A program made the position numbers and the translations under genes. The notes below the pieces were generated by a model that did not search any database, was not told the origin of the DNA, and saw only the letters and a program-made list of their open reading frames with translations. A stretch of DNA of 64,000 bases from Hymenopellis radicata (Eukaryota > Basidiomycota > Agaricomycetes > Agaricales > Physalacriaceae), in assembly GCA_015501595.1 (NCBI GenBank), contig JADNRX010000257.1:1-64000 (forward strand), written 5' to 3'. Below, piece after piece: positions 34,136-48,965 of this stretch. The stretch's first letter is position 1, and the number at the start of each line of letters is the position of its first letter.

Positions 34136-35682
34136 CTATTGCAAAGAATCCGCTCTTTGTCGTAAAATCTGATTCTGCATCACTACCAGAAGGCTATACG
34201 CCATCTCTATCCTTGGGATCGCAACCCCACGCTCCCGCGCTAACCGTACTACCGAACCCCAAATCACATCGATCTCCATCGGCACGCCCTTCTCGCAGTC
34301 GAGCAACGTAGATGGCTTGTGAAAGCTCCAAGGCTAAAAACACATTATCATCTCACGAGAGTTGAACGGGAGAGTCTACGCACAGTGTCGTGGTTTGCTC
34401 TATTGAACGCCATGGCCTTCTCCCCAGCATCACTGGGCAGTCCGTCCTTAGAGTCCGGAAAGCCGAGTGCACGTCCTAACTCTGTGGTTAGGATGCCACG
34501 GAAGTATTGTACAATCGACCTACCAAGTGTTATAAGCTCATTAAACATTTCACGCATCATGGGAACAGTGAACTGATCGACGAGCTCGCCCGTGGTGGGA
34601 TATACATAAGGTGCGTATTTGAGATCTGAACCTGGCGGTGGCGGCGAGCGGAATACCGCAGTCATGGCATAACTGTATTCAGTTACGCGTCAGTCAGTAC
34701 AGACAAATGGACGTATGAAGTGCGTACCGTGTCAACAGTGTTGTCGCAGCAAATACAACGTTATACATGTTCTTGTGGAATTTCTGGCGCTGGATTTCAG
34801 GAACAACAGAAGCGTTGCTTCCACCTTTCACGAGGAGATCCTTCACATCGTTAAGTATCCGGAGTTCCGAATCGGAATTGACAGTTGTGGTGTAATCGCT
34901 GTGTCGATAAATGCCGACTTCCACTCTCTCCTACCAAGCGAGGTTAATAACACGCGTGTAATTTTGAAGTGACAAGGTCATCTTACCGCATCGTCGACTG
35001 CGACAGTGTTCGGTCCCTCCTGTGAGGCGAACAGATATATCGCAGTGTTAACAATATTGAGCGGCTTCTTCAAAACATTTAGCCCATGCTCGTACAAATC
35101 CTTTTCAATGCCTAATCCATTCTGCAAGAGGACGTATGTTGGCTGTTCGAACTGCGACGTGAGTAACGGTTCAAGGAGCTTCGGCGTTGTCAAGATCTCC
35201 GGGACACACTTGGTCGCGAGAAACGTATACCGGTAGGCGGTATCCGCCGCCTCAGCAACCGAGCGGCATACTGCATTCACGTTAACCACACAGATCATAA
35301 CGTTAAGCGAGGTATAAGGTGGGTCTTACATCTGTCCGGCTTCCACCCAGGATTATTCCCGAATGACCGACTGTGGATGTTGATTCCGTGTTCTGTCGTC
35401 GAGTCAGATGCACTACACCGTACACCGGCAACAGGGAAAGAAATTTTACGGGATACGAGGTCGTGATTGCTCCTAGCAACGACTGTGACGCGGGCCACGC
35501 CAGACCTCTGCAATAGGAAGGCATCTGTAGGCTCTCAATCAGAATGGTGGAGAAACCTATGCCCAGCTTGAATACTTGCATAGAGCGCCGACAGCTCCTA
35601 AGCCAATGACGAGAACGTTTTCCTTTGAAGATGGGCTCCCTGAAAAGTCTTCTTTGGAAGATACTGTCGACGTCGCAAACAT
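34136..35682 (-). CDS. 2-dehydropantoate 2-reductase-like protein (ketopantoate reductase family)
   Basis: Eight exons (35682-35580, 35524-35450, 35392-35330, 35270-34987, 34930-34728, 34672-34524, 34475-34384, 34333-34136) give 388 aa with exact frame closure. The N-terminal Rossmann motif GLGAVGAL (near residue 28) binds NADPH; the QNGLG motif and KNMYNVVFAA segment (probable catalytic Lys) are typical of the ApbA/PanE family. The C-terminus ends EMAYSLLVVMQ. In pantothenate synthesis the reaction is ketopantoate plus NADPH to pantoate, but fungi have several paralogues, so the substrate is uncertain. Intron 1 (35579-35525) starts with GC, not GT: GCAAGT...ACAG. The alternative GT donors give stops. 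Confidence 0.85.
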
Positions 35683-36652
35683 CCGGTATGGTCTGACTAG
35701 AAATCGCTGAGCTCGCGGTCTAAATCAACGCGATCTGCTTACTGATTGAAGATGAGGCACGGCTCAATCGCCGTGCTTGGTGAAACGAATGTATACTTGC
35801 ACGTAGGGGCCTGAACATGAACAGGAACTTGGTCCACAGCGCGGGGGAATAGTCGAACGTGAGGGAAGGAAGGGAAGTTCGGTCGGCATCATTGCATGAC
35901 ATGTGTTCCTTGATGCCCATCAGGGCCGAAAAGACCGCTTCACACCGCGCGTGTATGGGAACGATGGCGCCTATATTCGGTGATCACTAACGCACCAGAG
36001 TGGACATCCGCAACGCGATATAGTTCCCCGTGAAGCTTCATGGTCCACAGTCAAACATTGTAGATTCTGGTAGCACATTCATGCAACCGCGTCGAACCTA
36101 ACAAGTATATAGGAGACCGTTTTGCGACTCCAATGAAAGGAAGGAACAAGATGACCACGACGCGATCACGCCATGTTGGGAGGTGTTTGTATCGATTGTC
36201 GTCGCACAACAGGGTACCCTTTGCTCTTCACTTTCATCTCCTTTGCTTGGGCTTTGCTAATTCTTTCTTAGCTCCTACGCCAATTTATGGTGTTTCGCAT
36301 ATGATTTGAGCCGGATTGTCAACATGGGGAAAGCAAATGTATAGCACCGACGCGTCACTCCTGTCTGTGAACACCTCTGTGTAATTCTCCGCATCACAAC
36401 TAGTCCTGCAGCCGTATCTCAATCTGGCAATGGCATAATCTGTAAGCCCTTTCGTTGCATCGCTACTCATCGCGGCCTCCGCCATGCTTGAATCGGCTAA
36501 TCATTGGTAGTGCCGCGGATACTCGTCACCCAAATGCGTTCGGCATCAACATACTGAATAAGGACGATGCTTCATAAGCAAGCGGTGGATGCTTTATAAA
36601 CCAAGACCGATTGAAGGCTGTCTTCTTACTGCTACTACTACATTCGCGTCTG

Positions 36653-38112
36653 ATGGCTTTTCACGATCCGACTGCAACCGTAAAACTCAACACCGGCGCA
36701 TCGATGCCTGTCATAGGTATACTATCGTCGTGATGTTACTCGCAAGGCTCTAATCAAGTTGTAGGTATCGGGGCATGGGCCGGCATGGAACCAGAAGACC
36801 AAGTAGCTGTAAGACATTGGATCTTGACTGCCTTGAAGGTGGGCACTTTTTTGTTTTGCTGATCTCGTTAACTCAATACGCCTCAGGCTGGATACAGACA
36901 CATCGATACTTCTCTCATCTACCGTATGTGCTTGCTGCTGCGTTGATGCTGCATGAATAGACCATGCCACTTAAGAAACCGAAGCGTCTATCCGAGTCGC
37001 CATACAGAACTCCGGCATACCTCGGGATCAGCTGTATATAACTACCAAATTTCCGTGAGTATGCGCCGGATCTATCACTGCGCCGTATCTTATCCGTTGA
37101 ACCCCAGCTGGAATGGCCACGGCCGCGTAAAGCAATTCTTCGAGACGAGTTTGCAGAATCTCGGTACGGACTATATCGACATGGTAAGCCCTTGTTAACG
37201 CTTTCTTTGGCCTTGGGTTCATGTCTCATGAAGTATCTCATGCACTGGCCTCAACATGTCGTATACGAAGGTACCACTCTTCATATCTCATTGTACCCTG
37301 AAATCTTGTTCACGTTTGACCAGAGGGAAACTACATGCCCAGAACCCGACGGAAGCCTCCGAGTAACAGATGAAGTTAACTTCAATCAGTCATATGCGGT
37401 ACTGGAGGGACTTTTGGAGACTGGAAAGTGCAAAGCCATTGGCGTCAGCAACTTCTCAATCAAGAAGTAAGCATTTTCTCTGGATTACTTCACAACCTCA
37501 GTGTTGACGTGCTATACAGCCTCGAGAAACTCTTCGAGACCGCAAAGGTCATACCTGCCGTGAACCAAGTCGAGTACGTCGAAGTCGCGTCATGCGTTCG
37601 TGCCATCTGACGTGGCAGATTACACCCATATCTCGTTCAAGAGGAGCTCGTGAAGTACTGCAAAGCAAGGGCATCGTTGTCGTCGCCTATACCCCTACAG
37701 GCGAGCACCCTGTGTCGTGTTTCGATTAATATGGCACTGACGCTTGCTTCTTGAAGGGAAGGAGACGGTCCGCCGAGACCCTGTGATCGTTGAAATTGCG
37801 CAGAAGTACAGTGCGACCACGACCCAGATTATTCTATCGTGGCATCTCGCCCGCGGCGTGGCGATACTACCGAAGAGTGCCAATGAAGAGAGGCAGAAAG
37901 AGAATTTGAAGGTCTGTGTCCGTGCTATGCCTTTCTGTATCGGTCATGCTGATGCAGAACTTGTGAAGCTCCCTGTTCTAGAGGCAGAAGACGTGACGAG
38001 GTTGAGTGCCTTGGATAGGAACGATAGGATAAGCAACAAGGAGTACGAAGTTGACGGAGAAAAGGGTCGAACGGTGTTTGGATGGACATATGAGCAACTG
38101 GGTTGGGCTTAG
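36653..38112 (+). pseudogene. Aldo/keto reductase, multi-exon, apparently frameshifted
   Basis: The AKR fold is clear: AGYRHIDTSLIYQ (catalytic Asp and Tyr), LYITTKF (Lys), LMHWPQH (His), GVSNFS, and C-terminal ILPKSANEERQKEN (NADP binding). Introns with gt..ag ends separate the exons, for example after KF (gtgagt) and after IDM (gtaagc). At about 37666 the reading KYCKA needs one extra base to continue into the expected GIVVVAYTPT. Just after it the next donor would be GC (gcgagc, about 37700). Near 37270-37326 a possible intron can only be skipped in frame. So either one base is lost or the gene is a young pseudogene. It reduces carbonyls with NADPH in the cytosol. Confidence 0.75.
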
Positions 38113-39181
38113 TGAGATGGCCGCATGAATTTGAATCGTTAAGAAAAATTGATTTGTCCCCGCGAGTTTGGTGTCGGTATTGATTAGTTCCCCAACACAT
38201 ATGTTGTACGTATAGGGATTGCCTCTGAAAGGTATCAGAGGGTTCCTGTTCTTCGTACGTTCAAAGAGAATGAGTAGAACGGTGCCCTTGGTTGGTAGAA
38301 TCTGACACCAATCTGAAAGCGTTACGAGTGGTGATGACAGATGTCGGCTCTTGGCGATCGCATGTTGGGGGTGAGGCTGATGTGAGGATGCAGACGTCTG
38401 TGAGGGGCTTCCACCCATGTACTCAGGACGCGTGGGGTTATCTCCGCATTTCAGAAGGTTTCTGCGGACCCTGGTACTACTGTACGCTCAACAGAATTGT
38501 GAACTGCTATACGAGTCCTGTAGCCATAGTCGTCGTCATCGCTTGTAAGAGCCTGCGCGCGCAGCCTTATTGGTTTATTGGTATTACGCCAGGTCCGTGT
38601 ACGCGCCTTTTTTTGCGTGCTCCAGGCCTCCAGCGGTTGAGGAATGATGCGGCGCCTCGGACGAATTGTCCTTGACCGACATGACGCTCTGGTTTATCCT
38701 GTGTGAAACAGATTGCTCTGCACCGCTTCGGCGTGCTGTATCGCCGACACAAGTGAGTTGTGAACATGGTTTCTAGAAGGAGTTGGCAACTCGAGTCTCG
38801 ATGTTTACCGCAAGTTCCTGGCAGTTTATCTGCCGCGACACAACGAATGCCATTGCCTGAGATGCTTTTACATCGTGCCGGAACCATTCATACCTGTTCG
38901 AAACTCAACGCACGCGAAAGTTACCGAGTAGACTGAGAACTGCTTTGAAGTTTGAAAGTAAACGGTGCGGCAAAGTGTCAGCTGATCGAGTCTGCCAAGG
39001 AGACTACCGCGCAGCCTTATGTCAGCCTTATTGACACCGTTCAGCCGATCAGATTTGCTCTCTCTGCACATCCATCGTGCCGTGAAACACGCATCGCTTC
39101 GCCTCGCCATCGCAGTACAGATAAAAATCCCTCGTCCTGCCATTCACCATCATCAGTCCACCCAACTCCAACTAACTATCA

Positions 39182-40113
39182 ATGTCTGGCTTTAACAACG
39201 TCCTCGCCATTGGCGCTTCGAGAAACATTGGCTATTACTCGGCTGTACGCCTTCTGCGTACGTCTTTCCGTGTACTCCTACCTTGGCGACACTCATCTTC
39301 ATCTAGGACTCGGCTCGTCCGTAACGTTTCTGCTTCGGAACCCGTCCGCATTCGACGGCAATGAGGAACTCGCACCTTTCATCAGTTCCGGGAAGGCAAT
39401 CCTGGTCAAGGGCGACGCTATGAAACAAGACGAGATTAAGTCCGCATGGGACGCCGCGTCTGAACACGGGCCTATAGACGTGATTCTGTTCACAGTCGGT
39501 ACGTAGTCCACTATCGATCCTCCAGTTAGTCTTACTCACATTCATCCAAGGCGGCATACCGTCGTTCAGTCTAAAACGAGGTGTCTTCATGACGCCCGAA
39601 AACCTCGTAACCCAATGCCTGCTGAACCTGCTCTGCACCATCCCCTCCGACTTGTCTGCACCTCCGAAACTCGTCGCCATCACATCCATGGGCGTCACTC
39701 ACGACTCACATAAACGTGTCCCCGTTCTATTGAAGCCCCTATACGCGTATGGCCTGGCAGCACCTCACAAAGATAAAGTCGGTGCCGAACGCGCTATATC
39801 ATACTGTACCGGGTGGCCGTGGAACGCAAAGGCCGACGGAGAACCTGGTGACAATATTATGGGAGCGAACTGGAAGGAGAGGGAAGGGCTGCCCAAGGCA
39901 GGCGCGTTGAGGAATGTTATGGTGGTGCGGCCGGCTCTACTGACAGATGGGGACTGCAAGGCGGATGGCGCGGATGAGCCTGCGTATCGGATTAGCGAAG
40001 GTGACATTTCAGGGTGGACGGTTTCGAGGAAGGATGTGGCGCATTTCATTGTCGATGCCGTGACGAAGAGATGGAACGAGTTTGGCGATAAGACGATGAC
40101 TATCGCCTATTGA
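39182..40113 (+). CDS. NAD(P)-binding Rossmann-fold protein (NmrA/SDR-like)
   Basis: Three exons (39182-39257, 39307-39498, 39551-40113) with 49- and 52-nt introns give 276 aa with clean frame closure. The N-terminus VLAIGASRNIGYY is an atypical-SDR GxxxxxG-type nucleotide motif. VTFLLRN (Arg after beta-2) suggests NADP(H), and a LVAITSMGV strand follows. The classical SDR YxxxK is not obvious, so it is closer to NmrA-like or extended-SDR sensors/reductases. It is transcribed away from the GDH gene at 40431-42196, whose 3' end faces it. The substrate is unknown. Confidence 0.75.
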
Positions 40114-40430
40114 GGACTCTGTGTGCTCATGAATGTTACGATCTGTAAAAGCTGTAGATATCTTGTATTCGACATGTCTTAATCTGTAGAGGGCATTAGT
40201 ACTTTCATCTCGTCCGCAATGCCGGGCCATTTTGTTCTATGTTTGATCTTGACAGCTTATCGATGAGACAAGGTTCACGACAACCATACAGAGACGCCAC
40301 CACTCCATTCAGTGTTATCATGCGGACACACGCGGCTTATCGCAAGGAATCGGATGTACATATACTTAGAACTGTTGTACACTAATCAATATGCTACATA
40401 TAAACAGTACATTGGCGGACACTCGTCCGT

Positions 40431-42196
<1,766 letters not shown>

Positions 42197-42643
42197 GATG
42201 ATGGTGGATGGAAAGCGGGGTGAATGGGCGGCTGTATGACATTGTCTCCTTTTATATGCCTCGGGTTCGGAAGATTCTTTTTTTAAATCTCAATAGATAA
42301 CGAGCAGACGCGTCGCGGAAAGATAACGACCTCGTGGGAAATGGTGGTAAGACCGAAAGCCCGAAATAATGTCCCGTGTCTAGCCGGTCGGTGGCGGTGC
42401 TATCCATTGGTAAAGCGAGCAGCAGAGCGACCGCATGGCTGCCCGTTCCGTATTCGTCCGTTGGCCTACGCGCAAGACGTAGGCCATGGCAGTTACGTTC
42501 ACAAGTCGGCCGACAGTACCATCGCCGTCAAGGTGTATCCATGAGGTCTCGACAGCGTCAATGTGGTTGAGGGAGGGAGTATGCGGCCGATGGAACTCAT
42601 GCTGGAGCTGGCGAGGATTATAATTAGTGCTGTGAACAACGGA

Positions 42644-42892
42644 TCAGGAAAACGCAGGAGGAGAAAACAAGCGGGAATGGAACAGTAGGAATCCGCCGAG
42701 GCAAGCCATATTTGCCACTTGAGAGTTCATGACAGGAACGAAAAGGGCTTGCCGAGAATAACCCATCCTTCTTCCGACCGCGTGGCGGTCGTTGATTGAG
42801 AGGAGCTCTCCATTGAAATACATCGCAGAGGTTACGAGTATATGCTCGTGTCGCGGGAAGCCCTCGATCAATTGACGGTTTCCAACGCTCAT
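42644..42892 (-). CDS. Short unidentified reading frame
   Basis: An 82-codon frame lies between the GDH gene and the orphan family, starting MSVGNRQLIEGF and containing VTSAMYFNGELLSIND and VANMACLGGF. The composition is protein-like, but no family is recognised and no flanking exon could be joined. It may be an isolated exon of a lost gene. The rest of 42197-43120 shows nothing I can support. Confidence 0.25.
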   Translation of the reverse strand: MSVGNRQLIEGFPRHEHILVTSAMYFNGELLSINDRHAVGRRMGYSRQALFVPVMNSQVANMACLGGFLLFHSRLFSPPAFS

Positions 42893-43120
42893 GAAAGCAG
42901 AGTCGTCTCAAGTAGAGAATCATGGGGCGTAATCACCGAATGTTTGCCCAGGATTTCAGGTAGGACTCAATTGGAAGCGTCAACCCTTACGCTCGGGACC
43001 TGGTACGTTTGTATATGGAGCTACAATGACTCTGTCATAGAATATATTCTCCTTTATTTCAAGCCGTGTTATTTGTAGTGGCCAACCAGGGCTCACGAGA
43101 TACGAACACGGTACACCATA

Positions 43121-45964
43121 TCAGACATCTTCCCTCCATGTTCGGTAGGACGGATCAAGCAGTCTTTCTATGGCCGTCATTGCATGTGTGTCCACCTTCT
43201 GGTCCAGATTATCCCAAAAAGGCTTCGAGGAATAGACTTTCAAGAAGTGGAACAGTCGAAAACTCTCATAAGGATCCAACAGGTCGAACCTACACTCCGG
43301 AACATCGCGGATTATACACTAGGGTAATGTCAGTTTACGATCTCACCCAATCACTTGGAAGTATACCTTTCCGTCATCGTCTATCCAACCCAACTTCGTC
43401 TCGACAATGTTGCACTCCATCAGAAAACCGATAACAGGACCTTTAAGGCAATGGATCTCCCAAAGTGCAAGAGCCGACCGCATCGTCATAGCAAGATGCG
43501 AAAGATGCTTAGCTCGCTCATCGGAATCGCCGGGCACCAAGACGTATTCGCCCACCATCACGGGGATGTTAACGATGAACCCTCCTGATAATTCGTTTAC
43601 CAAGCTTTGAACTGTGAATTCCGGGTTCAGATACTCTACACCTTCCACGTCGCGAGGAAATTTCCGCATTATGATATGATCCTCGCCAACTTGGTAGGAG
43701 TAAGCACAGCTTGGACGAATTTCATCAAGGAGATGTTTCTCCGTTCCGTTGCTGAAAGAACGGAGGTTCCTATGCGGATTCCATTGGGGGTAGGTACTAG
43801 TAAACGGTGAGTTAACATGGTCACAAACGTCATGGAGGACTGACTCGAAGAGGATACACGGGTTCTGAGACTTCTGCTTTGCACGCAGAAAAAGGGAATC
43901 ATAAATCGTCGACCAATGAGATGAAGCTGAATGAGGATTGAGCCCGTTTGCGGGTGCCTTATGGAGGTCTGAAGCATGCGAGCAGACCGTCAATGATGCC
44001 CAGACGTCGCAGCTCAGAGACGCTTTCAGAGAGTCCGAGAGCAGCGTGTCGCGGGAAGTCGATGAATATGGATACCTCGACAGAAACGTAGGTACAAGGT
44101 CCTGAGCCCGGTCAGACAATCCCTTGATGCTGTCCGCTACGACTTCCTGTTATTGGACAGTCGTTAACGGGACGATGGTCAGGAAGTATGCCGCTTACAC
44201 GAATCCAGGCATCTGGGAATCGCTCGGGCTCCGCGAAGAGACACATCCAATCTCGAATTTCTTTGGGGAGTTCCACCGTAGTCTCGTTCTTTTCTGTGAC
44301 ACTGATGTGTCCTCGAGAAAGCCAGCGCGTGACGTCATCTAGGTCGAGTGAGAAGATGGACCTGCAAATCGTAATCAACCAAGGTGTAAAATCAAGCGGC
44401 TTGAACCTACTGCAATGCGTCATCTTCCACAACGAGTGGTGGGCGTTTGGTATCTATTACTCGTCTGTTCGATGGGCATCGAAAGTTCTCCTGGTCCTGG
44501 AATTCAATGTAAGGCCTCAAGTCCGTAAATGTATCATTCTTGTTGTCTTCAAGAATACTCCTGGCGCTCTCGCCGAGGTTAGCGATGATGTTTCGCAAGT
44601 GCAAGACATGAAGACTTCGGTGAAAAAAGTCAACACGTTGGCCAGGGTGGATAACAATGTCATGAATGGCAGGCTATACGGTGTCGTTTAGGAGAGTTCA
44701 ACAAGAAGGTCTGACTTGACTTACCATGGTAATGCCATTCACCTCCGCCAGAGTACCCGCGCAAGAGTCAGCTGTATATCTGTCGATGAATAGGCCATAT
44801 ATAGGTGTCCTGAGACCTAGGACCTTGTGCATCGGTAAGGCAGCAGCAATTGCAGCCTCCAAGTGCTTCCGGTGAACCTCAGATTTCACGGGTCGCAGGT
44901 CTAGATCGACTTTATCATACTCGACGATGAGGATCGGGATCTCGAGAATGCTGTCCTGGGTGGCCTGATCAGAAAAGGCATATGCTGGATGGTACTGGCG
45001 TGCTTCAAGTAGGCGGCGGCTATCGGATATGGGCACCATCGCCGAGAAGACAACGTCGGGAACGATGGCGGGCCACTCGCCGGGTGTACCTGTTTTCGAA
45101 GGATACAAACTCCATCTAGGACGAAAGCTGAAGGATGTCAGCCGTCGAGAATGTCTAGGCATTATGAATTTACCTGACGCTGACCTGCGCATCCTGCAAG
45201 TCATCATGCCAAACAGATTCCATCAAGGAGTTGTACACAGCCGTCCAGGGCGGTCCAGAGGATTGTACAACGTCGAAGGTTGAACAAAGAGCATGACGGA
45301 GGCGGCGTACGGCCTCGAAGCTGGCAGAGACACCGCTTGACTGGTGGTCCGTCTGAAAACGGTAGAATTCGTACACCGCTTTGTTGTCTGCGGCATCCAA
45401 GTACATGTTTTCCATGGACCATGCGTATTTCTTCAAGAACGCAGGTGGGTCAAGTATTTGCAAGTCCTTGCAGTTGATACAAATGAGAAGAGTAGGAAAC
45501 AACAGATGGAAGACGTACCTCCTCCTGCAGGACGTCGGGCCAAGAGCACTTAAATATCTTGTCGACGGATTGGGTAAGCGCTGACTGCGCTGAAGTATCG
45601 CCGACACAAATACTATTGCTTGTCTTGATAAACTTCAAATGCTTTTGTTCTCGTCGAACGCCATATAGAAACCTATTCTAAGTCAGAGAATGTTGGACTG
45701 AACAAACGACCGCACATACTCGCGAACTTCGTCATCGGGACAATATGGGTACACAGCTGAGGTTTCCAGAGGATCAGGGGTTTCGCTTCCAATTGAGGAG
45801 CAGGGCATTTCAAAGGAATGCTGTTTGCTGAATTGTCGTGGTTTAAAAGGAAGCAGTCGGAGGGCGGGCCGAATGTTCAAAGTCCGACGCCTGCATTCTC
45901 CGTCGTCTTGTGGGGACTTCTGCATCCACATCAGTACGTTCTGACTCGTATTGAGGATGCCCAT
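43121..45964 (-). CDS. Orphan two-lobed gene family, copy A
   Basis: This is a multi-exon gene; the first exons 45964-45716 and 45677-45519 are phase 0, followed by exons around 45460-45186, 45128-44724, 44650-44407, 44360-44160, 44140-43365 and 43312-43121. Two lobes share one pattern. Lobe 1 has PDVVFSAMVP then ILEIPILIVEYDK, KHLEAAIAAALPMHKVLGL and PIYGLFI. Lobe 2 has GFIVNIPVMVGEYVLVP, KHLSHLAMTMRSALALWEI and PVIGFLM. A fold related to PD-(D/E)XK nucleases is possible, with E-x-x-K in place of ExK, but the catalytic set looks incomplete. The C-terminus stops early (REDV) by a one-base shift relative to copy B. A MITE abuts the start codon. Confidence 0.6.
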
Positions 45965-46211
45965 ACTGTAGCGTTTCGACCGTAGGTTCGCAGCTTGTGA
46001 CCCGATATGCTGCGAACTTACAGTGAACAGGTTCGCAGACCCTTAAATTCCCTTATTGGGACAGGCCCGCTGCAGGCGGGACCTGAAATTTCCACTTTTA
46101 GATGCTCGTGCCTGGCTAAGAGGCTCCGTGATGCGATATGCTATATGTATAGGTTCGGTTCGTGAGGCTGCGTGACCCGATATGAGAATATACGGTCGAA
46201 ACGCTACAGTA
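45964..46211. mobile_element. TA-type MITE, family 1 copy
   Basis: This 248-bp copy of the 13191-13439 element has exact 21-bp inverted ends (TACTGTAGCGTTTCGACC...GGTCGAAACGCTACAGTA) and TA at both borders. Its left border supplies the T of the start codon of orphan copy A, so the annotated start of that gene may itself be created by the insertion. Confidence 0.88.
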
Positions 46212-46372
46212 TATCATGTACGCTCCAGTCTTAGAGTCCGAGATGTCCTTATGGCAATGCTCTCATATGAAAAGAAGACAAAGCCTACAAGGAATTGCCT
46301 ATGGATCGAGGAGATACTTTATTTGTAGTGGCCGACCAGGCCCACGAGATATTGAAGATGACTCAGGGCTAA

Positions 46373-48965
46373 CTAGTCCTCAACCAACGCATCTGAGGTA
46401 GCAGTCTCTTCAACAACCAGGTCCCAGGAAGGAGCATCATTACGCCACCGAGTCGTGTATGCCAGTTGCTCTGGTGACATGGTCATGTACTCATCGCCAC
46501 TCCCATCGCTACTCCCGTCGTACATATCAGACAGGTCCCTCCATCTTTTGTAGGACGGTTCAAGCAGTCTGTTTATGGCCTTCACTGCATGGGCGTCCAC
46601 CTTCTGTTCCAGACGAGTCCTGCAAGTCTCCGAGCAATAGACTTTCAAGAAGTTGAACAGTCGAAAGGTGTCGTTGGGCACCAGGAGGTCAAACCTGTAC
46701 TCCGAGGCATCACGGATTATACACTATGGTAAAGTCAGTTCGTGATCTCACCCAATCACTTGGAAGCATACCTTTCCGTCATCGTCTATCCAACCCAACT
46801 TCGTCTGGACAGTGTTACTCTCCATCAGAAAACCGACGACGGGACCGTTAAGGCAATGGATCTCCCAAAGCGCAAGCGCGGATCGCATCGTCATAGCGAG
46901 ATGCGCAAGATGCTTAGCTCGCTCATCGGAGTCTTCGGGCACCAAGACGTATTCGCCCACTACCACCGGAATTTCAACGATAAACCCTCCAGTTAAAGCG
47001 GATACCAAGCTTTTGACTGTAAATTCCGGCTTCAGATACTCTATATCTGGGACGCGAGAGCATTTCTGCATAATGACGTGGCCCTTTTGAAGGCGGTACG
47101 ACAACGTACAGCTCGGACGAATTTCATCAAGGAGGGGTCTCCCCGTCGCCGAACTGATAGTACGAAGGTTCCTGTGCAGGTTCCATTGGGGGTAAGATCT
47201 AGTAAACGGTGAGCCGACGTGGTCACTGCAAACAGCATGCAGGACTGACTCGAAGATGATGAGGGCTTCCTCATACTGCTGCTTTGCGCATAGAAAAAGG
47301 GAATCGTAGATCGTCGACCAGTGGGTTGAAACTGAATGAGGATTGAGCCCGCTTGCAGGTGTATTATGAATGTCTGAAGCATGCGAGCAGACCGTCAATG
47401 ATGCCCGGACGTCGAAGCCCAGAGACGCTTTCAAAGCTGAGTCCGCGAGAGGCGTCTCGCGGGAAGTCGATGAATACGGATACCTCGACAGAAACTCAGG
47501 TACAAGGTCCCGAGCACGTTCAGACATTCCCTTCATGCTGTCCTCTACCACTTCCTGTTATTTGACAATCGTTAGTTGGGACGATTGTCAGGAGATATGC
47601 CTCTTACACGAATCGAGGCAACTAGCTCCCGCTCCGCGAAGCTAGACATCCAATCTCGAATCTCTTTCGGGCGTTCCACGGTAGTGTTACTGTTCTCGCT
47701 GTCGACACTGATTTCTGCATGCGAAAGCCAGGGCATGACGGCGTTCAGATCGAGTGAGAAGATGTACCTACAAATCGTAATCAGGCGTAGTAAGATCAAG
47801 CGGCTTGAACCTACTGCAATGTTTCATCTTCCGCAACGAGTGGTGGGTGTTTGGTGTCAATTACTCGTCTGTTCGGTGCGCATCGAAAGGTCTCCTGGCC
47901 CGGGCATTCGATGTAACGCCTCAAGTCCGCGGATGGATGATTTCTGATTTCGTCGAGAATACTGCTGGCGCTCTCGCCAAGGTTGGCAATGATGTTTCGC
48001 AAGTGCAAGACCTGAAGTCGTTCGTTATAAAAGTCAACACGTTGGCCAGGGTGGATAACAATGTCATGAATCGCAGGCTATATGGTGTCGTTTAGGGGAC
48101 GTTTAGGGGACTTCAACAAGGTCTGACTTGACTTACCATTTTAATGCCATTCACCTCTGCCAGAGTACCCGCGCAATAGTCAGCTGTATATCGGTCGATG
48201 AATAGGCCATATATAGGCGTCCTGAGACCTAGGACAGTGTGCATCGGTAAGGCAGCAGCAATTGCAGCCTGTAAGTGCTTCCGGTGAACCTCGGACTTCA
48301 CGGGTCGCAGGTCTAGATCGACTTTATCATACTCTACGATGAGAATCGGGATCTCGAGAATGCTGTCCTGGGTTGCCTGAGTAGAAAAGGCATATGCTGG
48401 ATGGTACTGGCGTGCTTCAAGCAGGCGACGGCTATTGGATATGGGGACCATCGCTGAGAAGACAACGTCGGGAACGATGACGGGCCACTCGCCGGGTTTA
48501 CCTGTTGTCGAAGGATACAAGCTCCATCTAGGACGAAAGCTGAAGGATGTCAGCCGTCGAGAATGTTCAGGCTTTATGAATTTACCTGACGCGGACCTCC
48601 GCACCCTGCAAGTCATCATGCCAAACAGATTCCATCAAGGAGTTGTACACAGCCGTCCAGGGCGGATTAAAGGATTGTACAACGTCAAACGTTGTACAAA
48701 GAGCATGACGGAGGAGGTGTAAGGCGTCGTCAGACCTTGAAGAGACACCGTGTGACTCTTGGTCCGTCTCAATAGGATAGAACTCATACACCGCTTTGTT
48801 CTCTGCGGCATGAAGGCACATCTTACTCATGAACCCTGTATATTCCTTCAAGAACGCAGGCGGGTCGAGGCTTTGCAATTCCTTGCAAGTGATACAAATG
48901 AGGCAAATGGAGAACAACAGATCGAAGACGTACCTCCTCCCAAAGAACGTCGGGCCAAGAGCACT
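46373..48965 (-). pseudogene. Orphan two-lobed gene family, copy B (5' truncated)
   Basis: It is a close paralogue of copy A over nearly its full length, adjacent and in the same orientation, so A and B are a tandem duplication. Exons are around 48880-48597, 48550-48140, 48070-47811, 47780-47575, 47560-46772 and 46711-46373. Lobe signatures: LEIPILIVEYDK and FIVEIPVVVGEYVLVP. The C-terminus is longer than in A, ending in an acidic Ser/Asp/Gly stretch (DGSSDGSGDE). The 5' end is cut at 48966 by an LTR, after the part matching copy A's KIFKCSWPDV. The missing first exon is not found on the far side of the retrotransposon. Confidence 0.65.
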
